DNA of 64,000 bases from Hymenopellis radicata (taxonomy: Eukaryota > Basidiomycota > Agaricomycetes > Agaricales > Physalacriaceae). Positions within the stretch are counted from its first letter, which is position 1. Each line of letters starts with the position of its first letter. Below, piece after piece: positions 45,917 through 58,056 of this stretch. Location: assembly GCA_015501595.1 (NCBI GenBank), contig JADNRX010000094.1:98983-162982 (forward strand), written 5' to 3'. The position numbers and the translations under genes were made by a program. A model generated the notes under the pieces. It saw nothing but the letters and a program-made list of their open reading frames with translations, searched no databases and was not told the origin of the DNA.

Positions 45917-46480
45917 ATGGGATAGAGTGCAGAAGGTCGAATTGTAACCCGGCGTAGGTAGAGGTGTAAACCGTGGTAAGTTAGAAGCGGTAGCCTTGAT
46001 AGAGATCACAATATAGTGCTGGTCATTAGGGATTCGTGGTCTGTTGTGGCAAGTAATGTAACATAATGCGGGCAGGAGAAGGTTAGCGCTCTACTCCTGC
46101 CTAACGTCAAAGACACAAGAGCTTTCGACATGCGGTGAGGATCATCAATTGCAAATTGTACGCTGTTTGTCAATGATTGTCGCAAACGGATATCCCATTG
46201 AGTTGCAATTCATTCTTTCACCCATTCACTCTCTTTCATGTGCACTATCGTTCATTTATTTCCCTTCATGATTCGCGACTGCAAGGGGAGATGCTCCGTT
46301 AGGTCTGCGCCCCGTACAGGAACTCAGTGCTCCCGCAATGTCGTCGCGCCCATTCTATTCGTTCTTTTCAATTACTGGATGATTTTCCACCTAGCTCATG
46401 CATGCGGATGATCTGCGTCGACTGAAGGAAATATTGTGGTTAAAACCCAAGTACTACTGAGAGGGCCAAGACAAATCATC

Positions 46481-48396
46481 ATGTATTCTTTTTCACCGAC
46501 TGAGTTCGCCAGTTTGACTGGTCTCGCTACGAATCTTCTCTTATTCAAAATAGAGTATCGTGGCGATACGCTCTTGTTCACTCATGCTACTGCTTGGATC
46601 GCTGCATTCGCTTACTTTCTGGTCTCTTCCGCATGGTACACCGCTCTGACAACGAGCACCTTGATGCTCGCGGTCCATACCGCCACAATGGTCGGTATAA
46701 CGCTTCTCTACCGTCTCTCCCCTCTTCATCCTTTATGGGCATACCCTGGACCTATCATGAACAAACTCACGTCGTTGACTCTCCTGCAAATGGTCGCCTC
46801 AGGCAAACGCTTCGACGTAATCAAGAGATTGCACAATCAATATGGCACCTTTGTCCGCACAGGTACGTATCTGACAGGCTAATCGCTCCCGCACTCATAT
46901 TGCCATCTATCCAGGTCCTAATACCCTTTCTATCAAGTCTCATGACGCGTTCCAGCCCATCTACACTACCGCACAAAGTATGGACAAGAGCGAAGCTTAC
47001 CGCCAGGGACGTGCGCCGGATGGAGGACTCTTTTTCATTCGTTCCAGAGAACAGCACAACCTGCGCAGGAAAGTTTGGGGCACGGCGTTCATTACGTCGT
47101 CTTTGGAGCACCTCATGAAGGTTGTCGAAAAGCGAACGAGGCAGATGCTGGATACCATGGAGAAACGTAAATCCGACACCGGAGTCATTGACATGACAGA
47201 GGTGATTAGGCATTGGAGTTTCGATCTTATGGTATGTTCCAAATTCCTTGTGGTGTTCCATCCTCACATCTTGAACGACAGGGTGAAATGACCTTCGGTT
47301 CCTCTAGTCGTATCGTAAGTCGTGCCGTGCTCGACTCAGCTCGTCTTAACTTGTAATCGGTAGGAAATGATGGAGGAAGGTGATCCCAACAATATGGTTG
47401 AAAACGTCCAGAACGGCACTGCTGCTTTCGAAATGTTCGTATCATTATCGCTTGCGACTTACAAGAACTGACAGCGTGAACAGTTTCGGAGAGGTGCCCG
47501 CCCTCTTTGACATCCTTTGGAACCTTCCGGCAGCCAAGGACCTGCGCATGCTCGAGAAATTCTCCACTCAATTCGTTGCCACACGCAAGCAGAAATATCA
47601 AGGTGACGACATCGCGTCGCACTTGGTAAGCTATGAAATGCTTGTTCTTAAATTGAGCACTGACGCCTTCTAGCTCGGAGAACATGGTGGTACTCCACTG
47701 ACGGACAAGGAGCTCATCCTCGATTCTACCCTAGCTATTTCGGCAGGCTCAGATACAACGGCCGGAACGCTCACCTTCATGCTGTTCCATCTACTTTCAA
47801 ACCGCGATGCCTACGCCAAACTGCTAGAAGAGCTCGAGCCGAGTTCTACAGCGCCTCGGACATCAGCGACTATAAGGCTCTTATGCAGATGCCGTATCTC
47901 TCTGGTGTTGTTTATGAGGCTTTGAGGCTCGGAACGCCATTTGGTGGCATGCCTCGTGTTGTTCCCGAAGGCGGGGCCGTCATTTGCGAAAAGTTCGTCC
48001 CTGCTGGTACCATCGTCGGTGTCCCCTTGTCTGCCATGCAGACGAGCGAAGAGCACTATTACCCTGCTCCAGAGGAGTTCCATCCTGAGCGATGGCAGCC
48101 TAATGGTCTTGGTCCTCAGACTAAGACCACTCCCTTGATGTGTTTCTCCTTTGGTTCGTTCCCTACTTCCCCTCGCTTCTTCTCTTAGCTAAATCTTGGA
48201 AACAGGGGCATTCAGTTGTCTTGGGAAGCCATTCGCGCTGCAGGAACTGCACCTTGTTCTTGCGAAACTCGTCCTGTCGTACGACATGGAACTTGCCCCC
48301 GAATTCGACGGAGCCAAGTTCATTTCGACCATCAAGAACATGCGTACCACCATCTTTGGCGAGCCCCTCCTGATCAAGGCGACTGCTCGCCGCTAA
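46481..48396 (+). CDS. Cytochrome P450 monooxygenase, one apparent base loss
   Basis: ER-anchored P450. N-terminal hydrophobic spans: ATAWIAAFAYFLVSSAWYTA and LAVHTATMVGITLLYRL, then the proline hinge HPLWAYPGPIMNK. C-helix LRRKVWGTAFITSSLEHLM, I-helix AISAGSDTTAGTLTFML (A-G-x-D-T-T), ExxR in YEALRL, PERW in FHPERWQPNG, and the heme loop FSFGAFSCLGKPFALQEL with the axial Cys. The two-span start and motif style resemble basidiomycete CYP5150-like or CYP512-like clans; substrate unknown. Between LLEEL and AEFYSASDISDYKALMQMPY one base is missing near 47835-47840. Around nine exons. Confidence 0.92.
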
Positions 48397-48811
48397 ACAT
48401 GTAGAGGGAGAGCAGCAATTTAGACGGATAAACTAGACCTCACATAATGAGACATTCTAACTTACACACAAGGAATGTTGAATCCACTCCACTACGAATT
48501 TATAGACTCAAACCAATGTGCGAACATGAACTTGGAATTTTCTTGTCCCTTGAACCTTCTGCTACCTTTTGACACATCCATGAGGAATCGGGCTAATTGT
48601 CAAAGCGCCTTCTAGTATGTCTGCCGGGTCCCACATGCTACACCTTCACGCCATCTGCACCCGCGCGCGCCACATTAGGTTCGGCGTCCTGATTCGGGCA
48701 CTCCTGGTGTCCATCTTCTCCGTTTTCCACGGCAGACTATTCATATGAGATACCCTCCGCGAAAGTTGAATCATCAACGCACCGATTTGTTTCCAGACAA
48801 AAGAGACGGCT
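48397..48811. other. Intergenic, convergent 3' ends
   Basis: Between the P450 stop and the LTO1 stop. No gene or repeat recognised. Confidence 0.6.
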
Positions 48812-49387
48812 TCAGAAGCTCATGTCGTGGACCGAAGGCTTTTCTAATGACCATACGGACGGTTTATCCGCCTTTTCTTCTTCGTTTGGCGTCATTGCTG
48901 CTCGCATCGAAGGTGTCACACCCAGCGTAGAACACAAGGCCTTGTATCGTGACCTGATCTGCCTTAGTAGTCGAGAGATATCCAGCGTCGAAGAGGCATC
49001 GTCTGCAGAGGGATTGACACGAGGAAACTGTTCGATGAGATCAAGTAGATGGCGAATATGGGTCACTGCGCGGCTGAAGAACAAGGTGTCAAGGTAAGCA
49101 CGGTCGCTAGTGCGATAAGCAGTCACCTATCAGCTTTTTGTTCGCGTTCCAAGACCGCCCGCCACGTCCGGGAAAATCCCTCGTAGTATCCGAGTTCTTC
49201 CCACATCTCAAATCCTTTTTCGCGGCCTAAAGCGCGCCCTTCAATGAGACCATGGATGCGGCCATGATCGTAGCCATCAGTATAGCCAGAGTCGAAAAAT
49301 CTGACGTCAAGTCAGTTCACGACGAGCAGAAAGAAAATCAACAGACGTTTGCTCGAGATGAACAAGTGATTCCAAGTCAAAATCCAT
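48812..49387 (-). CDS. LTO1: LTO1-like Fe-S export/ribosome factor (ORAOV1 family)
   Basis: Small protein that, with Yae1, delivers the Fe-S ATPase Rli1/ABCE1 maturation machinery. Start MDFDLESLVHLEQT, exon 2 FFDSGYTDGYDHGRIHGLIE then GRALGREKGFEMWEELGYYE, the deca-GX3-type repeat that defines the Yae1/Lto1 family (G every fourth residue), then GFSRTWRAVLEREQKADS, and YLDTLFFSRAVTHIRHLLDL with IEQFP. The junction after KAD uses a GT...AG segment of just 20 nt (49107-49126); removing it restores frame exactly, reading on gives an immediate stop. Confidence 0.85.
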
Positions 49388-49576
49388 GGTGAGAATACGA
49401 GATTGTGGTAAGAGTCAAAGTTTGATCAAAGTTCAATGGCAATGATCCACTGTATTATATATATATTTACCTCAACGTATGATGAGCAAGTACACCCTAC
49501 CAGAAAAAAACAAGCTACAGTACACACAGAAGACTCGAAGAAGGTAATACGAAGAATAACATATGCGTTAATGTTG

Positions 49577-51412
49577 TCACCACCATTCTGTCAGATAAAG
49601 ACTCAATAAATAAACGACCACCATTATGCCCCACGCAGACGACTTGAACATCGACATGCCAGAGTTCAGCTCGGTCTTGTGTATGATGGCGTACTTCACT
49701 TCTTCACCGCATATTGTGCTATTCTCCAGAGCGTCCCCCCGAACAAGAACAACCGGGCGTCCACCGTTCACGTATTGAACATCAATGTGACCACCAGAAC
49801 CTGTAACCCACTGCCGACATTTACCATCACCAAAGCCGCCCGACGTAACAGCAAAGAACACAGTCTCTGCCGGGTATCCTGTCTGCACAGCGATGTTGGT
49901 TCCGTTACGGCCAGGACTGCCGATGTTCGTGAGTATAACGACCACCGGACCCTTCTCGAACGCAAGGCCGTACTGAGACTGTGTGAGAATCTCGGTAGGC
50001 GCTTTCGTCCACGTCTCGTTCAGCTCCGCCACCAGGTAGTTTCGTGCGGTGTTTAATTCGCTGATGTAGGTGTACGCGGTTGTATTCGTATAGCCAGATG
50101 GCCACAACGGTTCTCGGTTGTAAGGGTCAGCAGCGCCAGAGAAGTACTGTTCCTGGCCAGCGTAAACGATGGGAATACCATCAGCCATGAACGTCCAAGT
50201 CATGGCGTTGTACATGGCTTGCGGGTCGACTGTATGGCTATGCCATCTCGGAACGTCGTGATTTTCCAAGAAGTTCCCTAGCACCGTGGTATCCTGGAAC
50301 TTGGCTTTGCTCTGTTCCAAGACATCCGCGACCTGGCTAATGTTCAGGTCTCCCGGAATCGAGAATGCATCCTTCAGCGCGGTATACATCGGATAATTCA
50401 GGACGGAATCGAGAGCGTTTGGCCCTTGATATGCAGCAACCGGGTCGACGTTTGCATCGCCAAAAACTTCACCCATGCAGAACACGCCCGCGCTGCCGCA
50501 GAATTTAGGCCAAAATGAAACGTCGACGTGCTGTTTAACACTCTTATTACTTCATGGAAGATTTTTCATTTAATAGCCTTACCTTTGCCGCGTCAATCCG
50601 AAGGCCGTCAATCTGGTATTCCTGGACGAATTTGGCGATCCAGGTGTTGTAAGTGTCGATGACCTCCTGCTTGCCGGTATCGATATCAGGCAAAGTAACA
50701 TTTTGGTCACCCAGCCAGCAATCCTGCTCCGAGGTCGTGTTACCCCACTCGATGGGACAGTACGGATGGTAGTAAGAAGCGTCTTTGAAGAGGTAGGAGG
50801 AATAGTCGGGGGTTGTGGATGTCGCCATCACGTTGTTTACCACTATGTCGACCATGATATACATTTGACGCTCATGAAGAGCATCAACAAGGGCATGCAG
50901 GTCGTCCGATGTTCCGAATTTGTCGTTCAGTTGTGTGATGTCCGCCATCCAGTAACCATGGTAGGGATAACCATATGCTGTTCGAGGTCCGTCATAGTTT
51001 TGGTTCACGGGCGAGATCCAAACTAGAAAAAAGTTGGTAAATAAGGAGGAAATACGCGGGGTGTAAGCAGCGCACTTGCGGTGAAACCAGCGTTGTGAAT
51101 ATAATCAAGATTTTCTCGAATTCTGATAATACACTTGAGAGAGGTTCCAATGCACAATGGAGATGCTCACGTATTCCAGGTACCTCCGCAATAGTCCTGG
51201 TTCCCTGGGTCGCAGGCGTTGAGGTCAGATCCCGTTGGAAGGGCGTAACGGTCAGTTATAATCCTAGAATGAGTTGGTGTCGGCGAGATAGGAAAAGGGC
51301 CCGAAGAAAACATACTGGTAGAGACTCCGTCCCCGCCACTGCTCAGCAGTCGCCGCAAAGATTTGTGGTATAATGAGGTGAAGGATCGCGAGGGTCCAAG
51401 ACAGATGCATGG
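49577..51412 (-). CDS. GPI-anchored alpha-amylase (GH13)
   Basis: Secreted alpha-amylase acting on starch/alpha-glucan. Signal peptide MHLSWTLAILHLIIPQIFAA. The GH13 start: WRGRSLYQIITDRYALP, CGGTWNT, IRENLDYIHNAGFTAIWISP. Catalytic set: DGLRIDAAKHVDV (nucleophile Asp), GEVFGD (acid/base Glu), FLENHDVPR (transition-state Asp). Region I: MVDIVVNNVM, in which the usual DVV-N-H reads VNNV, so the conserved His is replaced, as in Aspergillus-type enzymes with NH; check. C-terminal domain ends with a hydrophobic tail GIMVVVYLLSLYL after Ser/Asn residues, fitting GPI attachment, as in fungal cell-wall amylases (Aah/AmyD type). Six or so exons, intact. Confidence 0.93.
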
Positions 51413-52080
51413 TGTAGAGAACGTGAGGGAGTCAACTAAGATAAAGAGCGTAGAGGCGACTGGAGCGGCAAGTGACAGAGAGGTTGAGTTTACAAGCGAA
51501 GCATGCCGGGGAAAAGCCTGGCTGGCTGCCTAATTAGCTTCCCGCTTAGGAAGCGACCATATGGCGAGGTCAGATGATATTGTCCATGTTTGGCTCGCGA
51601 CACTTAACCATGGAAGCCAGGGCCCAGGGGCTCGTCTCGTGAGTCGCCCTGTCTTGCAATCTTGTAGCACCTTGGGCCGAAAGCGACTCCTCAGTTTTCA
51701 TTCGTGACGGGAGGAAAGAGAGATGGCGTACGTCGCGTCTGCGGAGCCGAATTGCATATAAACGAGATGCGCACGGACATCTTATAATCTTATCACCGTT
51801 CTCGTGACGCGCACCCATACACCTCCACAGACATACACATACATCTGTCACAAGGCTTCAAGCTTGGCTTTCAACGAATGAGTTCGTACCAACTTGAAGG
51901 TTGTTCCACGAGAAAGTCCTGGAAGTTTAAACCACTCGTATGGGTCTAGGACATTACGTGGCTCCCAGAAAGCTGAGTAGAAGCTCAAAAATACCCTTGG
52001 AAAACGTAAATCCGCAGAGAAGACAAGAAGGGGACTAGGCACTTACTTTTCCGGTGCCTGGTACATCGGCAAGTGTGGCG
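51413..52080. other. Amylase upstream region and unassigned frames
   Basis: Includes the amylase 5' flank. A minus-strand piece near 51850-51990 reads WEPRNVLDPYEWFKLPGLSR then GTTFKLVRTHSLKAKLEAL and a spliced-looking upstream fragment FNATLADVPGTGK; these look coding-like but I cannot join them to a gene. They may be the decayed 3' part of the neighbouring pseudogene or a separate remnant. Confidence 0.4.
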
Positions 52081-53032
52081 TTAAACAGGTCCTTCCTGCA
52101 TATCTACCCACTTACACGCCGTAATCAGCTCAAAGAACGGGCGCACTGCTGGCGCCCACATCTCGACTTCTGGCAAGAAATGAGGAGCGTCCTTGCAGTT
52201 ACAGTGGCGACCGACCAGGTTCGAAGAGTCTTCGACATCGTAAAGTCTGGATGCTCTAAGTAGAAGGCGACACATCAAAAAGTAACGTTCATTAGGTAGC
52301 CCTTGCTCACTATTTTTTGCCATTACTCGTAGACTCTCCAGCAGATCTTCCGGCCACGGGTCCAGACTACATATATGCATCTGGTAATAACGCTGCATGG
52401 CTGCCTTATACTCTTCCGAACTAGTCGTACCCTCGGTTCTCTGCCTTTTGATGACCTCGTTCAGCCCGTCTGGCATCGCGCCAGTCCTGTAAACAGTCCC
52501 TTCTGGATACAATTCCGCTGATGCGGATGTATGAGATGTTTCAGTCATGCATGCGGTCGGCGGGAGGCCTAATCTGCGCCCAGAACAGCGCCCCAAGAGT
52601 GTCCAAGCAAGTCAAAATTGTCACGTATGCCAAGGTGTGTCAGAAGGTTATCGAGTTCGTCCATGAAGACCAGGATTCCGGAGGCGAGTCAGGATACTGA
52701 GTAGACTGAGTAAGGCCAAGCTGGTTGTAATAGTACACGATCGGAATTCCAACTTCGGTGTAGAGTTTGTTATAGGGCCTACGGCGGTTGAGTAACGATG
52801 GAACACAACTGACAAGTCATACTTCATACTGAAATGTGTCGTGAGCATCCAATTCTTACACGAAGAGGACATATCTACTCACTTAAATGTAATCCATTCC
52901 GGGGTCACCATGTAGCATCACCACAGGACGACGTTTGCTCTTGAGATCACCAACAAGCATATACCACGTCGTGAATGTGCGCTCCCCAACGGCAAAGAGA
53001 ACAGTCCAGTCTGTAGTAGGTATGATACTCAT
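52081..53032 (-). pseudogene. Proline iminopeptidase-like alpha/beta hydrolase, decayed
   Basis: Remnant of a fungal proline-specific peptidase (peptidase S33). Intact traces: MSIIPTTDWTVLFAVGERTF, oxyanion region VVMLHGDPGMDY, NKLYTEVGIPIVYYNQLGLT, ELDNLLTHLGIRDNFDLL, nucleophile elbow LGHSWGAVLGAD, DPWPEDLLESL, WAPAVRPFFELITACKWVDM. Lesions: TAA just after GMDYI at the expected intron donor; a frame change before the ELDNLL block; TAG at 52569-52571 where the family has Tyr (GAD-stop-ASRRP); a shift before the LKHLI strand; and no catalytic-Asp or His region in a continuous frame. Damage of both substitution and shift type makes a true pseudogene likely. Confidence 0.8.
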
Positions 53033-53724
53033 CGTGAAAGGCAAACTCCGCAGTGGATGACATCAGACACAATGATGGGCGCTCTCACGCCGAGTCGAAG
53101 TCTGTCGAAGTACGGACACGAATGGATTCACAGCGGACACTGCTCTAGCAGTTCTCATGAAAATGCATACAGCACACATCTCGAGAGCCTCAAATTTCAA
53201 AGTTGACAGTTTTGAGCAACACGCGCTGCCCTGAGATGAGTTTCTCGGGAGATCGGTCCGGACTCCGAACGTATCAATCGCACAATACGGCTCATCTCTT
53301 GAGTCTGTGCATCTTGACATGACAGTCTTGCTCTGGATTATGTCTGTCATTCTGTGTAAATTTCTTAAATTCCTACATGTGAAACTTACGCAGGGCAAAC
53401 ACGTCTTGGGCGCGATCTATACAAGTTGTCCAACAACTCGACTGTCCCCAGGTACTACGTTTTGCCATTGCAAGAGCTCGCACGTCGTCTTCGGGTGCAT
53501 GTTTTCAAAGGATTGCCACCAGCCAACTTGCGCATCTCGGAACACAATTGTGCGGCTGAAACTGCTCGTCGTATGAATTATTGAACTTTCCCGCCGCACC
53601 CACCCGTTGTTGGTGGCGTGAGCTCAAAGATGAAACGTCCCAGATCCTTGGCATACTCGTCGACTACTCGTCGAGACCATATATATATCAAGAAACTGTT
53701 CAATTGCCTTTTATCCTGGCCATC
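53033..53724. other. Intergenic, shared upstream region
   Basis: Between the pseudogene start and the divergent HHE gene. No gene recognised. A TATATATAT run near 53681-53689 lies about 40 bp upstream of the HHE ATG and may be its TATA element. Confidence 0.55.
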
Positions 53725-54694
53725 ATGCAATCCCAGCCTTATCCACTCATAGGCAACTTGTACCTCTTACTATATTCTGCATGAACTGACCGGATTGCGG
53801 TAGACACCCCCCAGGCAAGTTCGAGGACCCGTGGGAGAGCCAGGCCATGTGAGTCCTCTTCATATTCCAGAGGCTCGTCCAGTGCTCATAACTCTATTTC
53901 CCTCAGGGTAATGTCTGCGGTGCATAACACGTTCATTCGTGGAATAAATGCTATCCTTCAACATGCGTGTACCGTCCCGAAGGAGAAGATCGAGGCCTTC
54001 ATGATTTTTTGCTCAACATTCGTGGGTGTTTCTCGTATTCGGCGTGTAACCGATATTCATGATTCAAAAAAGTCTGAGACTCTTCATCACCACCACGAGC
54101 ACGAAGAGGAACTCTACTTTCCTTACCTCGAAGCGCGTATGGGTCAGGGTACGATGACTCCAAATGTGGAACAACATCACGCTTTCAACCCTCATTTCGG
54201 GAAGTTTGACGAGTACATAGCGGTTGTAACAAGTTCCCCAGGCGAGTACGACGCCGAGAAACTTAAAGAGCTTGTGCACGGCTTTGCTGGATTACTGGTC
54301 CCGCATTTGGCAGAGGTCAGTACGCCCAGCAATATCACATTGACGGCTGCTCATATAAATGTAGGAAATCACTACGCTTGATGCAACACTCCTTCGGGAA
54401 CATGTATCGAAAGCGGAGATGGACGATCTGCATCAACAAGTACAGGCGCGCCTGAATGTGGCGTTTTCATTGGACAAGACAATCCCGTACTTTATTGCCT
54501 GCCATGACGCGAAGGCGCAACCTTGGTAAGAGAATCTTCACATATCGCGTTCTGCTCCGAGCGGATTTGTTTCCAGGTTTTCGTTTCCGACGCTACTTGT
54601 GTGGATGATAAACCTGTGGCCGGGCTATGCTCCAAAGTATCGCGATTCGTGGGCTTTTGCACCATTTGATACTTGGGGACGTCCGAGGAAATAG
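53725..54694 (+). CDS. Hemerythrin-like HHE-domain protein
   Basis: Predicted non-haem di-iron four-helix protein of the cytoplasmic HHE family. Exon 1 is short (MQSQPYPLIGNL) and splices to HPPGKFEDPWESQAMVM. Helix 1: SAVHNTFIRGINAILQHACT (H of the metal site), helix 2: FSETLHHHHEHEEELYFPYL (HHxxE), helix 3: MTPNVEQHHAFNPHFGKFDE (H, E), then VPHLAEEITTLDATLLREHV (HxxxE/D). Tail: TIPYFIACHDAKAQPWFSFP, WPGYAPKYRDSWAFAPFDTW. Metal His and Glu are all present. The intron inside FCSTF|SETLHHHH has an AAAAAAG acceptor. Widespread in Agaricomycetes; physiological role unknown, perhaps oxygen or iron handling. Confidence 0.87.
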
Positions 54695-55135
54695 GACGAT
54701 GTATGTGGGTCGCTCGGACTTCCTTCATTCGTCAGAGTTCAAACGACTAGATGGACTGTGTGAGCTAAGTGTTATCCTGCGCCACATAAGTCTGGTCAGA
54801 GAATTATGGAACATACAAAGAAGAAGATGGTTGCCTATAAGCGAATGTTCTGGAAGAACCTTTCCAGCCCGCCATAGCCACTACTTTGCCTGCTAACATG
54901 TCGGCAAATGATGTCCAGGTGACAAGTCGATCGAACACTCACCTGGTTGGTTAACTCCTCTCTGAAGCTTGAAGTCGAACAGCTTTTATAGTTTCCCACA
55001 TTAAGGACTGGCGTTGAAACACCGCACAAAAAGGCTTGTCTATTCTATTATGATCTAACAGTAAATAAAGTACAATGCATATGCTCCCTGCAGCACTACT
55101 CTTAGCTTGGATATTATATTGTAAAGAAGCATCGT
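54695..55135. other. Intergenic, convergent 3' ends
   Basis: Between the HHE protein stop and the acyl-CoA oxidase-like stop. No gene recognised. Confidence 0.6.
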
Positions 55136-57170
55136 TTACATGGCAGCCCGCTCCTCTGGCGCCTCCCTGAAGGTATACATGTTGTCAACGAACCTGTTCC
55201 AGGTCGCCTCAGCCAATATCGGTGCCTTCACGTATGGGGCGACACCCATTCCATCGACATAGTCGTTCATTTTGGGCTCTGCAGCCTTGACGGCAGTGTT
55301 GGTGAGGTCGGCAGCGCGCGCCCGAGTAAGGATGCCGGTCTCCAAGTACCAACCGATGTCCTTTTGAATGACATTGCACACATAGAGGTCGATCAAAGGC
55401 TGGGGAACGCCCTCAGATACAGCAGCATCATAAGCCATACGGTGACCGATGGCCTCAATGATGTCCTTGGAACGAGGAAGAATGTAGTCGGCGAAGACTT
55501 GGCTACGGTGACCGTACTTCTTGGCGAGCGAGCGAGCTTCCTCGAAGACACCCTTTTCGTCTGAGAGAAATCAGCTTCAGGTCGGAAGAATCAACGGGAG
55601 CGGCATACGTTGCGCAATCAAGCTAGAGCTATCAGTGGTCTGTGGAACACTATAGCGGCCAAGCAGGAGCTCAGAAGCCAGACCTGCGTCTCGTTGAGTA
55701 TGAAACGGCAAAGGGGCGCAAATGACGTACGAATGCACAACACGAGAACATCACCCTCCGCGATGACGATACCCCTCATCTCGGACTAAAAGAACACAGG
55801 AGGTCAGCCATGAAGACGGTTAAGGAAAGATCAACGAGACTTACGAATTGGGTGACAATTTGGTTGTAGTCGAACAGACCTTGAGCACCGCATCGCTCAG
55901 AGAGCTGGAAATGAGAGACCTGAGCGTGGTCCATGACGACCGCCTTGAAAATCGTGGCCATTGCGTGGCGAGACTGGTGGGGTGTCTTCTCGTCGGTGAA
56001 GTGCTTGACCATGTACTTCTGCATAGCCTCCATGACATAGGTCTGAGCGACGGCGGTGAAGATGGGGATCTGCTGAGTGCGGAAGGAGATGATAGGCACG
56101 GGATTGGGTGCTCCAACATGGCGGCGGAGAGAGTACTTGTACGCGATGTGGGACGCGATTTGCAGAGCAGGGATCGCGAGCGCGGCCAGGGCCAGAGTTC
56201 CAACGGCAATGCGCCAGATGGCAGTCAAGAAGTCTTCGTGGGTGGAGGGCTTGTCGCCAATTTCACCGAGCAGGGCACCAGCTCCCAGCTTAACATGGGT
56301 GAAGTGAGTGATGGCGTGGTTAACGGGTGTGGCTCCGTGACGAGTGGGGATGAGCCTAAAGAAGAGAATCAATGTCACCGTGATCTCAGGAAACATGAAG
56401 GCTTACTTGGAGGTTATACCCTTGCACATGTTGACACCATCGTTGAGCTGGACCAGGAAAGGGCGGATACCGCGCTTCTCTCCGCCGACGACTAATTGAG
56501 ACCAGATGACAGCGTAGCAAGGCTTGCCGAGGACTGGAACGGTGGGAGGCATGTACCTTGTGAGGTTTACTTTGAGAAAAGACAGACACCAAAAGGAAGG
56601 CGAAACATACTTGGACGCGTAGCCATCGGGGGAATGGAGCTCGAAAGTTCCGTCTGACTGAAGAGTCGCAGTTGTCGCCAAGTTTGTCGCGTCCAAACCG
56701 TGTCCGACTTCAGTCAGGCAGAATTGACCGCTATTGCAAGTGTCAGTAGACGGTAGATTTGCATTACAGAGACGCGTACAAAGCCTTGGCCTCTATCATG
56801 TCCTGGCAGATCTTCTGCAGATCGGGGCGGTTCTTAGCGTAAGTACCAATGGTGCCGATGGCCAAGTTCAAGTGGATGGTCATGACGGTGATAGAAGAAC
56901 CGTCGTGCCAGGCAATGGGGTCCTGGTGCATCTTCCAGAACTTGGGACTGAGGGTCATAATGTCTTCGAATGTCAATCCTAAAGAATCGTCAAGTACAAA
57001 CGTGATAGAGGAGGATGAAGCTCACCATAGGTCTTCCAAATGGCTTCAGCGCGGAGATACGCATTGTTCGCAAGAGCAAGAGCATTTTCGCGAGAGCCAG
57101 GGTTGTTACCAGCTGCCTTGAAGACGTCGAGCTTGAGGAGTTCCTCAGAGGGCCAGTTGCGAGAAGACAT
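55136..57170 (-). CDS. Acyl-CoA oxidase/dehydrogenase-like flavoprotein
   Basis: FAD enzyme of the acyl-CoA oxidase superfamily (first step of beta-oxidation type reaction). Start MSSRNWPSEELLKLDVFKAA. Visible: TFEDIMTLSPKFWKMHQDPI, INDIRECT flavin-loop motif GQFCLTEVGHGLDATNLATT, FELHSPDGYASKYMPPT, PVLGKPCYAVIWSQLVVGGE, LIPTRHGATPVNHAITHFTH, then helical domain LAALAIPALQIASHIAYKYS, LRRHVGAPNPVPIISFRTQQ, AQVSHFQLSERCGAQGLFDY, AEGDVLVLCIGLASELLLG. The LTEVGHG and RTQQ elements fit acyl-CoA oxidases. The protein ends ERAAM with no PTS1, so a peroxisomal site is not supported by the C-terminus. About eight exons. Confidence 0.9.
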
Positions 57171-58056
57171 TATAGAGAAGTAGTAGAGAGGTGGAAGAGA
57201 TATGGAAGAGCACTGAAGCTTGAGAGCAATAGGTCGTTTCGTGCTGCTTATAAGTGAGCCACTGAGTTCCTCGAAAGAGCATGTTTTTACGGGACGTCAA
57301 TGCTACGTTCACCTCGGACCAGCAAATCCCATGTATGGATCTAATCTGGGGAAGCATCTGCATACACAGCGGCCAAAGACCTAGGTACCGTACTTGGCCG
57401 TCCTCTTTCGTGCAAGGGAACATAAGAAGGAAAAGCAGAACGGGCTTCAGACTCGTTTTTTCAACTTGGCAAGTGTCAGTGATAGAGTTGGACGACATGC
57501 AACTCTGGTTGACGCCCACAAAAGAGCTAGAGCGTCCTAGACGAGTTGCGGTAGGGAATGTGATAATTTGTCAAACGTACGCGGAATTAGCATCCGACCT
57601 ATTCGACGCAAATCTCGTAAGTATGCCGGCGACGATCAATCAAAGTTGATTTTCCAGTGCATACAGCGGTGAAGGGGCCTGGGTACATCTGGCGCCGTAA
57701 GAGTTACACCGTCAAGTACATCGGTAGAACGGTGGACGAGGTGATTGGCCCCGGTTGGGCCAGCGCAGATGATGACGTGGTAACGTCTAAACAAGAGTCA
57801 GACTGGGCAAAGCAAGATTTAGAAGATGGTCGGGTTCGAATAGTAGAACCGGAGTTGGCGGAGTATACTCTCATTAGGAAAGATGGGGTACCGTGGCTGC
57901 ATACGCCACGCCTTCTCTGATTAGCAAAAGAACCGCAACGCAGGTAACGCTGGTACATGTACCGTAAGGAGAATGTAGTTTTCGCATAGACCGTCGATTT
58001 GACTCCGGGGTTTGTATTCTCCAGCGAATATTCCTATATTTCTCTGAGTACATGAC
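57171..58056. other. Intergenic with one weak coding candidate
   Basis: A plus-strand frame 57657-57920 (87 codons) reads GPGYIWRRKSYTVKYIGRTV, TVDEVIGPGWASADDDVVTS and ends GVPWLHTPRLL. It could be the last exon of a small gene spliced from about 57600 across a GTAAGT...CAG intron, but no upstream exon gives a clean start. Left as a candidate. The segment also contains the acyl-CoA oxidase promoter. Confidence 0.35.

Noticed and set aside
57657..57920. Possible small gene after the acyl-CoA oxidase start
   Set aside because: Reads plausibly as a last exon but no upstream exon with a start could be joined; kept only as a note.
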